Shown here: piece after piece, positions 37,732 to 48,650 of the stretch
How the letters are laid out: every line of letters begins with the position of its first letter
How positions within the stretch are numbered: the stretch's first letter is position 1
Notes under the pieces: generated by a model
Told to the model about the DNA's origin: nothing
The model's database searches: none
Seen by the model: only the letters and a program-made list of their open reading frames with translations
Position numbers and translations under genes: made by a program
Origin: a gamma proteobacterium symbiont of Stewartia floridana
Lineage (GTDB): Bacteria; Pseudomonadota; Gammaproteobacteria; Chromatiales; Chromatiaceae
Length of the DNA stretch: 64,000 bases
Direction of reading: 5' to 3'
Assembly: GCA_003676145.1 (NCBI GenBank)
Contig: NAUB01000018.1
Location: 174,532 to 238,531, forward strand

Positions 37732-38432
37732 GGTTGGGTTGGCTCGATGTTCGCCCAGCTGCCTATCTGGGTATCAAGGCGGGTCCAACTGTAGAGATCC
37801 TGACAGAACTGCTGTCTTGGAATCTCTTCAGCGCCAAGGCTGGCCAGATGTCGGGTGTAGACCTGGCAGTCAATCATTCTGAATCCCCATGCCTTCAACT
37901 GGTTGCTCAAATAGACCAGGGCAACCTTGGAGGCGTCATTGGCCCGGCTGAACATGGACTCGCCAAAAAAGACTCGCCCGATCGCCATACCGTACAGCCC
38001 ACCCACCAATTGGTCCTCTTTCCAGACTTCCACTGAGTGGGCGAGTCCTAGCTTATACTGTTCAGTGTATGCATCGATCATTTCAGGTACCAGCCAGGTT
38101 CCAGGGGAGTCGTCCCTGGGAGCTGCACAGGCTCGGATGACTTCATCGAATCGATGATCAAAGGTGATGCGATAGAGATTTTTTCTCAGGGTTTTACGCA
38201 GGCTGCGACTGATTTTGATCTTCTCGGGATAGAGCACGGTACGAGGGTCGGGTGACCACCAGAGGATGGGTTCACCCTCGGAAAACCAGGGGAAGATACC
38301 CAACTGATAGGCCTGTATGAGGCGTTGAGGGGTGAGGTCTCCGCCCACGGCCAACAACCCATCCGGCTCTTTTTCAGCCAGCGACACATCCGGGAAAGGG
38401 GTGTTCGGGTTATCGTCGAGTAAAAAAATCAT
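37725..38432 (-). CDS. aat: leucyl/phenylalanyl-tRNA-protein transferase
   Basis: Transfers Leu or Phe from tRNA to N-terminal Arg or Lys of proteins for ClpS/ClpAP degradation. The 235 residues begin with the family start MIFLLDDNPNTPFPDVS and contain GLLAVGGDLTPQRLIQAY, GIFPWFSEGEPILWWSPDPR, SVEVWKEDQLVGGLYG, and FFGESMFSRANDASK. ATG 38432 is chosen on family grounds; upstream in-frame starts would add a non-conserved extension of up to 25 residues. It is followed without a gap by bpt, overlapping by seven bases. Confidence 0.95.
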   Translation of the reverse strand: MIFLLDDNPNTPFPDVSLAEKEPDGLLAVGGDLTPQRLIQAYQLGIFPWFSEGEPILWWSPDPRTVLYPEKIKISRSLRKTLRKNLYRITFDHRFDEVIRACAAPRDDSPGTWLVPEMIDAYTEQYKLGLAHSVEVWKEDQLVGGLYGMAIGRVFFGESMFSRANDASKVALVYLSNQLKAWGFRMIDCQVYTRHLASLGAEEIPRQQFCQDLYSWTRLDTQIGSWANIEPTQPC

Positions 38433-38724
38433 AGTTTGTTTATAGCCTGGTTTTAATATAATCATAACAGGCACTTGTACAAACAATAAAAAATTCGCAT
38501 TATTCACCGATTGAATATGTGGTTATCGGAAAATCGCTGAAATATTTTGCTGAGTAAACACAGTTGACGGTGCCACCGCTCTGGTATTGGTTGGGGTGAT
38601 GGAAGTGCAACTGATCTCCAGTATCGGTATAAGCTAAGTAGCAAGCGCCTGTAAACAACTGTTGTCAGTTTGTCTCTATGGCTTGAAGGGGTATTTATTT
38701 TGAATCAGATTGCGGAGTATTGTC

Positions 38725-39393
38725 TTGTCTGACGCCGTCAAACACCTGCAGATTGGTGATGTATTACAATTGCAGTTTGCACCTCCCTCTGAAAACCAGG
38801 ATCGCTATTCCGCTACCCTGGTCGGCTTTCTGCCAGGCCAAAGTCTGGTGATCACCACTCCGCGTAAATCCGGTAATCCCATTATTGTTCGCGATGGTCA
38901 GAGTTTTACTGTACGGATGTTACAGGGTAGCAACATATTCGGGTTTGTCGCCAGAGTGCTTCACGTCTCGTCTAAGCCCTATCCACACATCCATCTGGCC
39001 TATCCTGACGATGTCGAGAGTGCGGTGGTAAGAAACGCACCTCGCGTACCCACTGAATTGCAGGCTGTGGTCATCAAACCGCAAGCCGCAAGCGGCACGG
39101 ATCTGCAGAGACATGTGATCATCACCGACCTGAGCAGTACTGGCGCCCGGGTAATCGACAGCGACAAACTTGGTGATGTGGGTTCGATCATTCAGATCAC
39201 CCAGACCCTGTCGGTGTGTGGTGGCAATGATGTCCTCAAGGTATTGGCAACCATCAGGAATATCCGAAAGACACCGGCTCCCGATGGGTCCATGCGTTAT
39301 CTCCACGGTCTCGAGTTTCGCGGACTCAATCGCTTTCAGCAGTTACTGCTCTGCTCCTATGTGCTTGGCAGCATTGCCCGTGAAAGAGGCTGA
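38725..39393 (+). CDS. YcgR-like PilZ protein, putative flagellar brake
   Basis: A 222-residue cytoplasmic protein with an N-terminal YcgR-like beta-barrel domain (about 5-105) and a PilZ domain (about 108-215). The PilZ motifs are seen as RNAPRVPTE near 108-116, a variant of RxxxR, and TDLSSTGARV near 138-147. Such proteins bind c-di-GMP and slow flagellar motors. The start is assigned to TTG 38725 because GGAG lies seven bases upstream; TTG 38710 is in frame but poorly placed. Third PilZ/c-di-GMP-linked gene in the window. Confidence 0.8.
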   Translation: MSDAVKHLQIGDVLQLQFAPPSENQDRYSATLVGFLPGQSLVITTPRKSGNPIIVRDGQSFTVRMLQGSNIFGFVARVLHVSSKPYPHIHLAYPDDVESAVVRNAPRVPTELQAVVIKPQAASGTDLQRHVIITDLSSTGARVIDSDKLGDVGSIIQITQTLSVCGGNDVLKVLATIRNIRKTPAPDGSMRYLHGLEFRGLNRFQQLLLCSYVLGSIARERG

Positions 39394-39413
39394 GAGGGTA
39401 CGCTGATAACAGG

Positions 39414-39593
39414 CTAATTCTCGGTATTTCCTGGTTTGGGCCTGACTAAAAAGACAAAGGGTATCGCTATCGGCCCTAACAGCAGGCCTATCAGGCCCCA
39501 AACAGCACCATTTCCTCCTCGTTTCTTAGCGACCCTGTGGCAGAGGATTGCACTGCCCAGGGTGACTATGAGCAATACGATTAACCCGGTCAT
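39414..39593 (-). CDS. small membrane protein, unknown
   Basis: Likely 59-residue inner-membrane protein: a first hydrophobic helix (about 2-18), a basic loop RVAKKRGGNG, a second helix (about 31-51, VWGLIGLLLGPIAIPFVFL), and a polar tail. The helix-KKRG-helix pattern with a GLLLGP turn recurs in small bacterial membrane proteins. ATG 39593 is preferred over an upstream TTG, but the ribosome site is weak. Function unknown. Confidence 0.5.
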   Translation of the reverse strand: MTGLIVLLIVTLGSAILCHRVAKKRGGNGAVWGLIGLLLGPIAIPFVFLVRPKPGNTEN

Positions 39594-39722
39594 AGGCAAA
39601 TAGACGACAGTAGAGTGGCGTTCAGGGAAAATTGCCGATTGATAGGCGAGTGAGGGGTGTAGGGTTTGGCTTGCCCGGATGAGCTTGGCAGGGAGGCATC
39701 CAGATTCATCGGCCTATTGAAT

Positions 39723-39755
39723 CTATCCCGGTTTCCGTTTCAGAGACCGGGATAG
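39723..39755 (-). terminator. hairpin after trxB
   Basis: Ten-base perfect stem CTATCCCGGT / ACCGGGATAG with a 13-base loop, 10 bases beyond the trxB stop codon. No U tract follows on the minus strand, so it may be an RNA-stabilising end rather than a true intrinsic terminator. Confidence 0.5.
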
Positions 39756-39765
39756 TCCAGAGTGT

Positions 39766-40737
<972 letters not shown>

Positions 40738-40908
40738 TTACTCCACTCGGAATCTGCCCGGAATTGGCGGCAGATTATGAAAAACTACGGGACCAGAGGA
40801 ATAGAGAGTCCGAAAACCGGAGACCCGCATCCAGGTCTGAATTAGAGAATGCGGGGAATACTACGGAATCATCACTCCTGGGTAAAGATTCACCACGAGA
40901 AACATGGT

Positions 40909-41973
40909 ATGAAAATTGGAATTCCAACAGAAATCAAACCCCTGGAGGGACGTGTCGGACTGGTGCCGGAAGCCTGTGCGGAGCTGGTCAAGCGAGGCCA
41001 TCAGGTGCTTCTGCAGAGTGGTGCCGGCGTGGCAAGCGGCTACCCGGATCAGAGCTATGCTGAGCTGGGAGTGACGCTTGTCGGGAGTGGGGCTGAGATC
41101 TATCAGCAAGCTGATCTGGTGGTGAAGGTGAAGGAGCCCTATGGGGATGAGCCGGAGATGCTGCGAGAGGGGCAGTTGCTGTTCTGTTTTCTGCATCTCG
41201 CTGCCGATGAATCACTGACACAACGGTTGCTTGCATCCCGGGTCACAGGGATCGCGTTCGAGACGGTAGAGGAGCAGGGCAGATTGCCGATTCTGGCCCC
41301 CATGAGCGATATTGCCGGACGTCTTGCGGTACAGAACGGTACCACTCTGTTGCACCATCAGCAGGGTGGTAAGGGATTGCTGCTTGGTGGTCTGCCGGCT
41401 GCAGAACCGGGTCATGTGGTGATTCTGGGTGGTGGCCAGGCGGGTGGCAATGCGGCGGAGTTGGCTGCCGCCATGGGCGCACGGGTGACTGTGTTCGATC
41501 GCTTGAGGGATCGGATGGGAACGTTGCGCCGGATCGGCCGGAATGTGACCGCTCTCTACCCCTATAAGGATGCGCTGAGCAAGGCTGTGGCAGATGCGGA
41601 TCTGTTGATCGGGGCGGTACTGATTCCCGCAGCCAAGGCACCCAAAATTATTGATCGGTCGCAGATCTCCTCAATGGGTCCTGGTAGTGTGGTAGTGGAT
41701 ATCTCGGTGGATCAGGGCGGCTGCATTGAGACCACCCGGCCGACCAGCTACGAAGATCCAACCTATACAGTGGATGGGGTGACACACTTCTGCGTGACCA
41801 ATATGCCAGGTGCGGTGCCGAGAAGCGCCAGTCAGGCCCTGTCGGCATCGATGATGCCCTATCTGTATCGTCTGGTCGGGGAGGATTGGCAAAGCGATCA
41901 GCAGCTGTGGGCTGCGGTAAACCTGGCCAAGGGAGAGCTGGTGCATCCTGTCCTGCGTGATCAATACTTGTGA
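40909..41973 (+). CDS. ald: alanine dehydrogenase
   Basis: NAD-dependent enzyme interconverting L-alanine and pyruvate plus ammonia. The 354 residues start MKIGIPTEIKPLEGRVGL and show LVVKVKEPYGDE, the nucleotide-binding GGGQAGGNAAELAAAMGA near 169-186, and DISVDQGGCIETTRPT near 260-275. It is slightly shorter than the usual 370 residues. ATG 40909 gives the family N-terminus; an upstream TTG or ATG frame would add unrelated residues. It stands alone between trxB and ftsK. Confidence 0.93.
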   Translation: MKIGIPTEIKPLEGRVGLVPEACAELVKRGHQVLLQSGAGVASGYPDQSYAELGVTLVGSGAEIYQQADLVVKVKEPYGDEPEMLREGQLLFCFLHLAADESLTQRLLASRVTGIAFETVEEQGRLPILAPMSDIAGRLAVQNGTTLLHHQQGGKGLLLGGLPAAEPGHVVILGGGQAGGNAAELAAAMGARVTVFDRLRDRMGTLRRIGRNVTALYPYKDALSKAVADADLLIGAVLIPAAKAPKIIDRSQISSMGPGSVVVDISVDQGGCIETTRPTSYEDPTYTVDGVTHFCVTNMPGAVPRSASQALSASMMPYLYRLVGEDWQSDQQLWAAVNLAKGELVHPVLRDQYL

Positions 41974-42152
41974 ATCAAGAATAACAATAATGTGTAACTC
42001 TATAATTTAGAAGTGATAATTGTTAGAATGTTGTAGGTTGATAAAACCGGAAACGAGCGATTGAGCGGAGATCCCCGTGGGATGATTCATCCTTTGGGCG
42101 CACGCTCCTGATTGAACCCGCCAGGGTCAGCGATTGGATTGAGACGAAACTT

Positions 42153-44465
42153 ATGGCCGTACAGGCAAAAAGCCAACAAACACCAGAACAGAGCGCCTTC
42201 CATTCCCATGTCAGTCATGCCATGCGGGAAGGCATCATGTGGAGCCTGTTCTGCCTCAGTGGTTATCTGCTGCTCTCATTGTTCACTTACTCTCCGCTCG
42301 ACCCGGGCTGGTCCTATACCGGATCCGAAGCCAAGGTACTCAACTCAGGGGGACCTGCGGGCGCCTGGTTTGCAGATGTCTTTCTCTACCTGTTTGGTAT
42401 CTTTGCCTATCTGTTTCCGATCATGCTGAGTTGGAGTGCGGTACTGGTTTTTCGTCGTCGCAATCCGGATGACTCAGTGAACATCAATCTGGTGCTGGTT
42501 CGCTGGTTGGGTTTTTTCATCACGCTGGCATCGGGATGTGCACTGGCGGCACTGCATACCAATCATCTGATGGCGAACCTGCCCACCGGTACGGGCGGGG
42601 CATTGGGAACCCTGTTGGGTAACTATTTCGAGGCGGTTTTCAGTAGCTCGGGCGCCAGTCTGATGATGTTGGCGCTGTTTCTCAGCGGCTTCACTCTGTT
42701 TACCGGCGTCTCCTGGTTCACCGTGATGGATTTTCTCGGTGGTCTGGTATTGAAAACCTCACACGCGCTTCAACAGGGATTTCTTTCACTGCAGGAGCGT
42801 CATGCAGCGAAGCGTGCGCGACAGGAGCGGGTGGAGTTGATCAAAAAGGAGCAGAAGAAGGAGAAGGGCCGCAAGCAACCGAGAATAGAACCGGTAATCA
42901 ATGCACCGAAGCCCAGCGCGCGGGTTGAGAAAGAGCGTCAGGTCCCGCTGTTTGAGGCTGACCCCAACAGCGAGCTGCCGCCTCTGGCGCTACTCGATCC
43001 GGCGAAGCAGACGGTACAGGCCTATTCACAGGAGGCCCTGCAGGCCATGTCGCGTCAGGTAGAGCTTAAATTTGCCGACTTCGATATCGATGTGGCGGTG
43101 GTTGCGGTACATCCCGGGCCGGTGGTGACCCTATATGAATTGCAACTGGCTGCAGGTACCAAGGTCAGCAAGATCAGCGGCCTGTCGAAAGACCTTGCCC
43201 GGGCGCTCTCAACCGTTGCAGTGCGGGTGGTCGAAGTGATCCCGGGCAAATCGGTGATCGGACTGGAGATTCCGAATGAGTATCGGGAGATGGTGTTTCT
43301 CAGTGAGGTGCTGCAGTCGGAGACCTACGAGTCCTCAAAATCGCCACTGACACTCGCGCTGGGTAAGGATATCGCGGGTAATCCGATGTGTGCCGATCTG
43401 GCCAAGATGCCTCATGCATTGATTGCCGGTACCACCGGTTCCGGTAAATCCGTTGCGATCAATGCCATGATCCTCAGTCTGCTCTACAAATCGAAACCGG
43501 ATGAAGTGCGGATGATCATGGTCGATCCGAAGATGTTGGAACTTTCAGTCTACGAGGGCATACCTCATCTGCTGACTCCAGTGGTGACCGACATGCAGGA
43601 AGCTGCCAACGCCCTGCGCTGGTGTGTCGGGGAGATGGAGCGTCGTTATCGCCTGATGGCCAGTCTGGGGGTTCGTAACATCACCGGCTACAACCGCAAG
43701 GTGAAAGAGGCGATCAAGAAAGGCGAACCGATCAAGGATCCCCTGTTTCAACCGGAACCGACGGAAGTCATTGAAGCCATGGCGCATCCGACCCTGGAAC
43801 CTCTACCATTTATTGTGGTCATTATCGACGAGCTTGCCGACATGATGATGATGGCAAGGAAGAAGGTTGAGGAGCTGATCGCACGATTGGCACAGAAGGC
43901 GAGGGCATCCGGTATTCATCTGATCCTGGCGACCCAGCGTCCCTCTGTGGATGTCATCACCGGTCTGATCAAGGCGAATATTCCTACCCGAATCGCATTC
44001 CAGGTCTCATCCCGAGTCGATTCAAGAACGATCCTCGATCAGATGGGGGCCGAACATCTGTTGGGTCATGGTGACATGCTCTATATGGGTACCGGCAGTA
44101 ACATTCCCCAGCGTATGCATGGTGCTTTCGTAGACGACAATGAAGTACATCGGGTGGTGAAACATCTGAAGGCGTCGGGTCAGCCCGATTACCTGGAAGA
44201 GATCGTGCAGGAAGCGACAGAATCGGTACCCGGATTTCCGGCTGAGAATGGTGATACAGAGGACAACGATCCGCTCTATGACGAAGCGGTACGAATCGTT
44301 ACTGAGACCCGGCGGGCCTCGATATCCGGCGTGCAGCGCCGCTTGAAGATCGGTTACAACCGGGCTGCCAGAATGATTGAAGAGATGGAGCGTACCGGGA
44401 TTGTCGGACCGGCAGAAACCAACGGCAGTCGTACGGTACTGGCGCCACCTCCGCCAAAAGATTGA
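42153..44465 (+). CDS. ftsK: DNA translocase FtsK
   Basis: Septal DNA pump coordinating chromosome dimer resolution with division. The 770 residues contain four to five N-terminal membrane helices (about 28-200), a short basic/Pro linker, the beta domain, the motor domain with Walker [12 protein letters not shown] near 426-436 and Walker [12 protein letters not shown] near 551-561, and the C-terminal winged-helix gamma domain ([17 protein letters not shown] near 730-746) that reads KOPS and contacts XerD. The linker is short compared with E. coli (1329 residues), like many non-enteric FtsK. Followed by lolA and rarA, a conserved order. Confidence 0.96.
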   Translation: MAVQAKSQQTPEQSAFHSHVSHAMREGIMWSLFCLSGYLLLSLFTYSPLDPGWSYTGSEAKVLNSGGPAGAWFADVFLYLFGIFAYLFPIMLSWSAVLVFRRRNPDDSVNINLVLVRWLGFFITLASGCALAALHTNHLMANLPTGTGGALGTLLGNYFEAVFSSSGASLMMLALFLSGFTLFTGVSWFTVMDFLGGLVLKTSHALQQGFLSLQERHAAKRARQERVELIKKEQKKEKGRKQPRIEPVINAPKPSARVEKERQVPLFEADPNSELPPLALLDPAKQTVQAYSQEALQAMSRQVELKFADFDIDVAVVAVHPGPVVTLYELQLAAGTKVSKISGLSKDLARALSTVAVRVVEVIPGKSVIGLEIPNEYREMVFLSEVLQSETYESSKSPLTLALGKDIAGNPMCADLAKMPHALIAGTTGSGKSVAINAMILSLLYKSKPDEVRMIMVDPKMLELSVYEGIPHLLTPVVTDMQEAANALRWCVGEMERRYRLMASLGVRNITGYNRKVKEAIKKGEPIKDPLFQPEPTEVIEAMAHPTLEPLPFIVVIIDELADMMMMARKKVEELIARLAQKARASGIHLILATQRPSVDVITGLIKANIPTRIAFQVSSRVDSRTILDQMGAEHLLGHGDMLYMGTGSNIPQRMHGAFVDDNEVHRVVKHLKASGQPDYLEEIVQEATESVPGFPAENGDTEDNDPLYDEAVRIVTETRRASISGVQRRLKIGYNRAARMIEEMERTGIVGPAETNGSRTVLAPPPPKD

Positions 44466-44491
44466 AGCAACTGGTAAACACGGATCACGCT

Positions 44492-45118
44492 ATGAAAAAG
44501 TGCTTGAGCGGCTTGATGCTGCTACTGTTTTTTAGTCTCTCCCAAAGCCTCTCGGCGGAGAGTGGAATCAGCCAGCTTGAGACTTTTTTGCAGGATCTGA
44601 AAACCCTCAAAGCCGACTTTCGTCAGACCCTGCAACAGCCGGATTACGATCAGGTCTATGCCAGTAACGGCGTCTTCTATCTAAGACGTCCCGGACAGTT
44701 GCGCTGGGAGTATCAGACACCCAGTGAGCAGTTGATCGTTGCTGACGGAGATCGGGTCTGGTTGCACGATATTGAACTGGAGCAGGTATCGCACCGTAGC
44801 CAAGCGGCCGTCTTGGATGGTACACCGGCACAACTGCTGAGTGGTACAGGGCCGATCTCCCAGCACTTTGAGATCAATGAGTTGGGTGTGGAGAGTGAAC
44901 TGACCTGGGTTGAGCTGATTCCAAAAGGCAAAGAGGCTCAGTTTTCCAGTGTTCGCCTGGCACTCCAGGAGAGTCGCCTGGAACGCATGGAGATGTTTGA
45001 CAATTTTGGCCAGGTGACCCGCTTTTTCTTCGATGATTTACAACGCAATCCTCCGTTGGATGACGCTTTGTTCGAATTCGAACCACCCCCTCTGATCGAC
45101 CTGATTGGCGATCTATGA
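44492..45118 (+). CDS. lolA: outer-membrane lipoprotein carrier protein LolA
   Basis: Periplasmic chaperone that takes lipoproteins from LolCDE to LolB. The 208 residues start with a signal peptide of about 22 residues ([20 protein letters not shown], cleavage near SA-ES), then the family segments [27 protein letters not shown] and [18 protein letters not shown] 44492 gives a proper signal peptide; the upstream TTG at 44462 would add ten polar residues. The stop overlaps rarA by four bases. ftsK-lolA-rarA is the standard gammaproteobacterial order. Confidence 0.93.
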   Translation: MKKCLSGLMLLLFFSLSQSLSAESGISQLETFLQDLKTLKADFRQTLQQPDYDQVYASNGVFYLRRPGQLRWEYQTPSEQLIVADGDRVWLHDIELEQVSHRSQAAVLDGTPAQLLSGTGPISQHFEINELGVESELTWVELIPKGKEAQFSSVRLALQESRLERMEMFDNFGQVTRFFFDDLQRNPPLDDALFEFEPPPLIDLIGDL

Positions 45119-46449
45119 CGGTTCAGGATCAGGATCTTTTCACGCAAAACCCGGTCGAGGAGTTTCGACCTCTTGCCGACCGTATGCGACCCCGTAAGCT
45201 GGCGGCGTTCATCGGTCAAAGCCACATCATCGGCGCTGGTAAACCGCTGCAGGTAGCGATCGAAGAGGATCGTCTCCACTCGATGATACTCTGGGGGCCC
45301 CCAGGCACCGGTAAGACCACCCTGGCCGGTATGATCGCTGAACACTCCGGTGCACAGTTTCTCAGCCTTTCCGCGGTACTCTCCGGAGTCAAGGAGATCC
45401 GTGCCGCAGTAGAGAAAGCGAAACTGTTTCAGCAACAACAGCAGCGACCGACGGTGCTGTTCATCGACGAAGTGCACCGCTTCAACAAATCACAACAGGA
45501 TGCCTTTCTGCCTCATGTGGAGGACGGCACGGTGGTGTTCATCGGTGCAACCACTGAGAATCCATCGTTTGAGTTGAATAACGCGCTGCTCTCGAGGGCC
45601 CGTACCTACGTTCTCAAAGCGCTGACGAAAAGCGAGATCGAAAAGATCCTCCAGCAGGCCTTGGACGATGCGTCGAACGGTCTTGGCGCCAGGCAGCTGA
45701 GTATCGAAAGACAGGCTTTGGCCCTACTTGCTGAAGCGGCCGACGGAGATGCCCGAAGGGCGCTCAACCTGCTTGAGATTGCCGCCGATCTGAGTGATTC
45801 AAAACAGATCGCAACGGCGACGGTGGAAGAGGTGGCAAGTGGTACCCTGCGTCGTTTCGATAAGGGTGGCGAAGCCTTTTATGACCAGATCTCCGCACTG
45901 CATAAATCAGTTCGTGGATCCTCACCGGATGCCTCACTCTACTGGTTGGCCAGGATGATCGATGGTGGTTGCGATCCTCTCTATGTGGCCCGCCGGGTGG
46001 TCAGAATGGCATCAGAGGATATCGGCAATGCGGATCCCCGGGCTTTGCAACTGGCGATCAATGCCTGGGATGTCCAGCAGCGGCTGGGCAGCCCGGAAGG
46101 GGAACTGGCGATCGCCCAGGCTGTGGTCTACATGGCCTGCGCGCCGAAGAGCAACGCCGTCTACATGGCTTGGAAAAGTGCCCTGGCGGATGCCAAATCA
46201 TCCGGCTCACTGGAGGTGCCGTTGGCACTTCGCAATGCACCGACCAAACTGATGAAGTCTCTCGATTATGGTAAGGCCTACCGGTATGCCCACGATGAAC
46301 CTCACGCCTATGCGGCAGGTGAAAACTATATGCCGGAAGAGCTGAGCGGTCGCCACTACTATGCACCGGTGGACCGGGGCATGGAGATTAAAATCGCCGA
46401 GAAACTGGCGTTTCTGCGCAAGCTGGATCAACAGGCTAGCGAGGAGTGA
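45115..46449 (+). CDS. rarA: replication-associated recombination protein RarA
   Basis: AAA+ ATPase acting at stalled forks, also called MgsA. The 444 residues have [20 protein letters not shown] near 19-38, Walker [10 protein letters not shown] at 61-69, Walker [17 protein letters not shown] near 113-128, sensor-1 [12 protein letters not shown], and the C-terminal tetramerisation domain with [20 protein letters not shown] overlaps lolA by four bases. An imperfect palindromic repeat lies in the region where it converges on the ankyrin gene. Confidence 0.95.
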   Translation: MTVQDQDLFTQNPVEEFRPLADRMRPRKLAAFIGQSHIIGAGKPLQVAIEEDRLHSMILWGPPGTGKTTLAGMIAEHSGAQFLSLSAVLSGVKEIRAAVEKAKLFQQQQQRPTVLFIDEVHRFNKSQQDAFLPHVEDGTVVFIGATTENPSFELNNALLSRARTYVLKALTKSEIEKILQQALDDASNGLGARQLSIERQALALLAEAADGDARRALNLLEIAADLSDSKQIATATVEEVASGTLRRFDKGGEAFYDQISALHKSVRGSSPDASLYWLARMIDGGCDPLYVARRVVRMASEDIGNADPRALQLAINAWDVQQRLGSPEGELAIAQAVVYMACAPKSNAVYMAWKSALADAKSSGSLEVPLALRNAPTKLMKSLDYGKAYRYAHDEPHAYAAGENYMPEELSGRHYYAPVDRGMEIKIAEKLAFLRKLDQQASEE

Positions 46450-46494
46450 AGCCAGTTTTCTGAGCTTCTGCCAGATTTAACCTGTATTACAGAG

Positions 46495-46598
46495 AAGCCG
46501 CAAATTGCGCAAATCACCGCAAATCCAATACCAACACGTTAATTACTCATTACATCCATTTGCGTCATTTTGCGGTGCTTGGCAAGCATTCGCGGCTT
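46495..46598. repeat. second CCGCAAAT-type palindromic repeat
   Basis: Imperfect inverted repeat of 104 bases between the convergent rarA and ankyrin genes. Outer arms AAGCCGC (46495-46501) and GCGGCTT (46592-46598) enclose repeated GCAAAT and ATTTGCG blocks on both sides. It shares its word content with the element at 6060-6178. Confidence 0.6.
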
Positions 46599-46604
46599 GA
46601 AAGT

Positions 46605-48650
46605 CTAGCGCATCAAGTCGAGCAAACCACCACTGCCTTTATTGGCATCGATATACTCAGCCACTTCATCATGATTTCCCCGTCGGGCGAGGTCTTCGGC
46701 ACTCTCACGTCGCAGGTTGAGATGGTGGGCATTGGCTTTCATCTCCAGCAGACGTTTTACAATGGAGAGATGTCCCTGTTCTGCTGCAAGCATCAGGGCG
46801 CTGTTCCCTGCATTGTTGCGATGTTCCAGGTTTTCCGAATAGCGTAACAGGATATTCAGCGTGTTCAGCGAACCGCTTCTGGCCGCCAGCATCAATGCCG
46901 TATTGCCATTGTTACTCAGCCGGTCCACATAACCCTCACGGGGAATCAGCTCTTCCACCATGTCCGCATGACCGTTTGCAGCGGCGCGCATCATGGGGGT
47001 GAGTCCATCATCAGCCTGCAATTCGATTTTTGCACCACTCTTCAACAGTTGATGAAAAATAGTGGGATCACCAACATCAATCGCGTGGTAGAGCGGAGTG
47101 CGGCCCTTGTTGTCTGCCTGATCCGGTGAGGCACCGCGCGCAAGTAAAATCTTGACGATTTCAGGCTGGGCTTTGAGTACCGCCAGTATCAATGGCGTGA
47201 TACCGGTATCGGTGGTGGTGGACAGTCGGGCATTGTTTCTGATCAGCAGCTCTACCAACTGCAGATTCTGTTGCTCGATCGCCAGATGCAGTGGCGTTAT
47301 CTCATGTTTGCCGGAGACATCAATTTTTGCACCACGTGCGATCAACAGCTTGACCAGCTTCAGGTTGTTCTCACGGCAGGCCAGCAATAGAGGGGTCGGG
47401 CTGCCGCTGGCCGCCAGATTGGGATCGGCACCATGATCGAGCAGTAAGGTTGTCACTTCATCGTGGCCCTGCCATACGCTTCGGCTGAGTGGGGTCAATC
47501 CCTCAGGATCCAGTGTGTCGAGATCACTCTCCTGTTTGAGCAGTGCCTCGATCAAAGGCTTCTGGCCACGCCAGGCGGCAAGATGCAAGGTACTCCAGCC
47601 GGCAAACGGATTGCTCTTGTTTTCCGGGTTATCATTCGACAGGGAAATCGATGCGGTGATCTTCGCAAGATCCGGGAACTCTTTGGTTTTGTTTTGAGTC
47701 TGGGTTGCGATACCACCAGCGGCCTTAAGTTGTCTGGCAATTGCTTTGTCATTACGCAGTATTGCCATATCCAGTGAGGTCTGTTTTTTGCGGTTTTTGG
47801 CATTCACACTGGCACCATTTTCCAGCAGGGCCTTAATGGCCTCCAGGTGTTTTCTGCCGGTGGCGACCAACAAAGGCGTGTTTTCATTGGCGTCCAGGGT
47901 TTCCGTCTTGGCGCCAGCCTTGATCAGGCTGCGCACAATCGATGCGTAGCCTAAACCGGCCGCGGAGTGGAGCGGGGTGTCCCCGAGGCTGTCACTGGTA
48001 TTCGGATTGGCGCCCGCTGCAAGCAGGATTTCAACCGCATTTGTTCGACCATTGATAGCCGCCTCATGCAGGGCGCTGCGACTGAACTCATCCCGGGTAT
48101 CGGGAGAGAGACCTGATGCCAGAATACGTTTCAGGGTTTCACTCTTGCCTGCCGCCGCCGCACGATTGAGAAATTCGGCCGCTTGCTGGTCGCTCAAGCC
48201 TGTCACCGGAGAGGTGGTGGCGAGATTTTCCAACCGCTTCTTGGCCAATCGATGACCCTGAATCGCGGCTTTGTCGTACCATTCGCTGGCGACTGCTGAA
48301 TCCGCATCGACTCCCCAGCCGTTTTCATACATGGTGCCGGTGGTGTACTGGGCTTCGGTATGCTCCTGATTGGCGGCTTTCAGGTACCAGTGGAGTGCCT
48401 TGGCATAATCCTTCTTGACACCGCGGCCGCCACGATAGAGCCCTCCCAGTGCAAATTGCGCCTCGGCATCGCCCTGCTTGGCCAGTTGAGTGTAGATCCC
48501 GACGGCACGATTGAAATCCCGGATACGAATCGCCGCTTCTGCCTCGGCATGTTCTGCTGAAAGTATTGGCAAGGGTACAACCAGTGTGAGACACAGCAAC
48601 ATTGCCATCACTGCCTGTCTGATTATTGTCTTGGATCTAGGCGGTGCCAT
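46605..48650 (-). CDS. secreted Sel1- and ankyrin-repeat protein
   Basis: A 681-residue predicted periplasmic scaffold protein. It has a signal peptide (about 1-32, ending LPILSA before EHAEAEAA), two to three Sel1-like repeats (about 45-120, with AEAQFALGGLYRGGRGV and AEAQYTTGTMYENGWGV), then about 14 ankyrin repeats with TPLHxAA-type motifs to near the end. ATG 48650 is preferred: it follows GGAAA by seven bases, gives a clean signal peptide and overlaps the upstream oxidoreductase gene by only 14 bases. A longer upstream frame merely reads that gene out of frame. It is probably co-transcribed with the oxidoreductase; partner unknown. Confidence 0.88.
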   Translation of the reverse strand: MAPPRSKTIIRQAVMAMLLCLTLVVPLPILSAEHAEAEAAIRIRDFNRAVGIYTQLAKQGDAEAQFALGGLYRGGRGVKKDYAKALHWYLKAANQEHTEAQYTTGTMYENGWGVDADSAVASEWYDKAAIQGHRLAKKRLENLATTSPVTGLSDQQAAEFLNRAAAAGKSETLKRILASGLSPDTRDEFSRSALHEAAINGRTNAVEILLAAGANPNTSDSLGDTPLHSAAGLGYASIVRSLIKAGAKTETLDANENTPLLVATGRKHLEAIKALLENGASVNAKNRKKQTSLDMAILRNDKAIARQLKAAGGIATQTQNKTKEFPDLAKITASISLSNDNPENKSNPFAGWSTLHLAAWRGQKPLIEALLKQESDLDTLDPEGLTPLSRSVWQGHDEVTTLLLDHGADPNLAASGSPTPLLLACRENNLKLVKLLIARGAKIDVSGKHEITPLHLAIEQQNLQLVELLIRNNARLSTTTDTGITPLILAVLKAQPEIVKILLARGASPDQADNKGRTPLYHAIDVGDPTIFHQLLKSGAKIELQADDGLTPMMRAAANGHADMVEELIPREGYVDRLSNNGNTALMLAARSGSLNTLNILLRYSENLEHRNNAGNSALMLAAEQGHLSIVKRLLEMKANAHHLNLRRESAEDLARRGNHDEVAEYIDANKGSGGLLDLMR

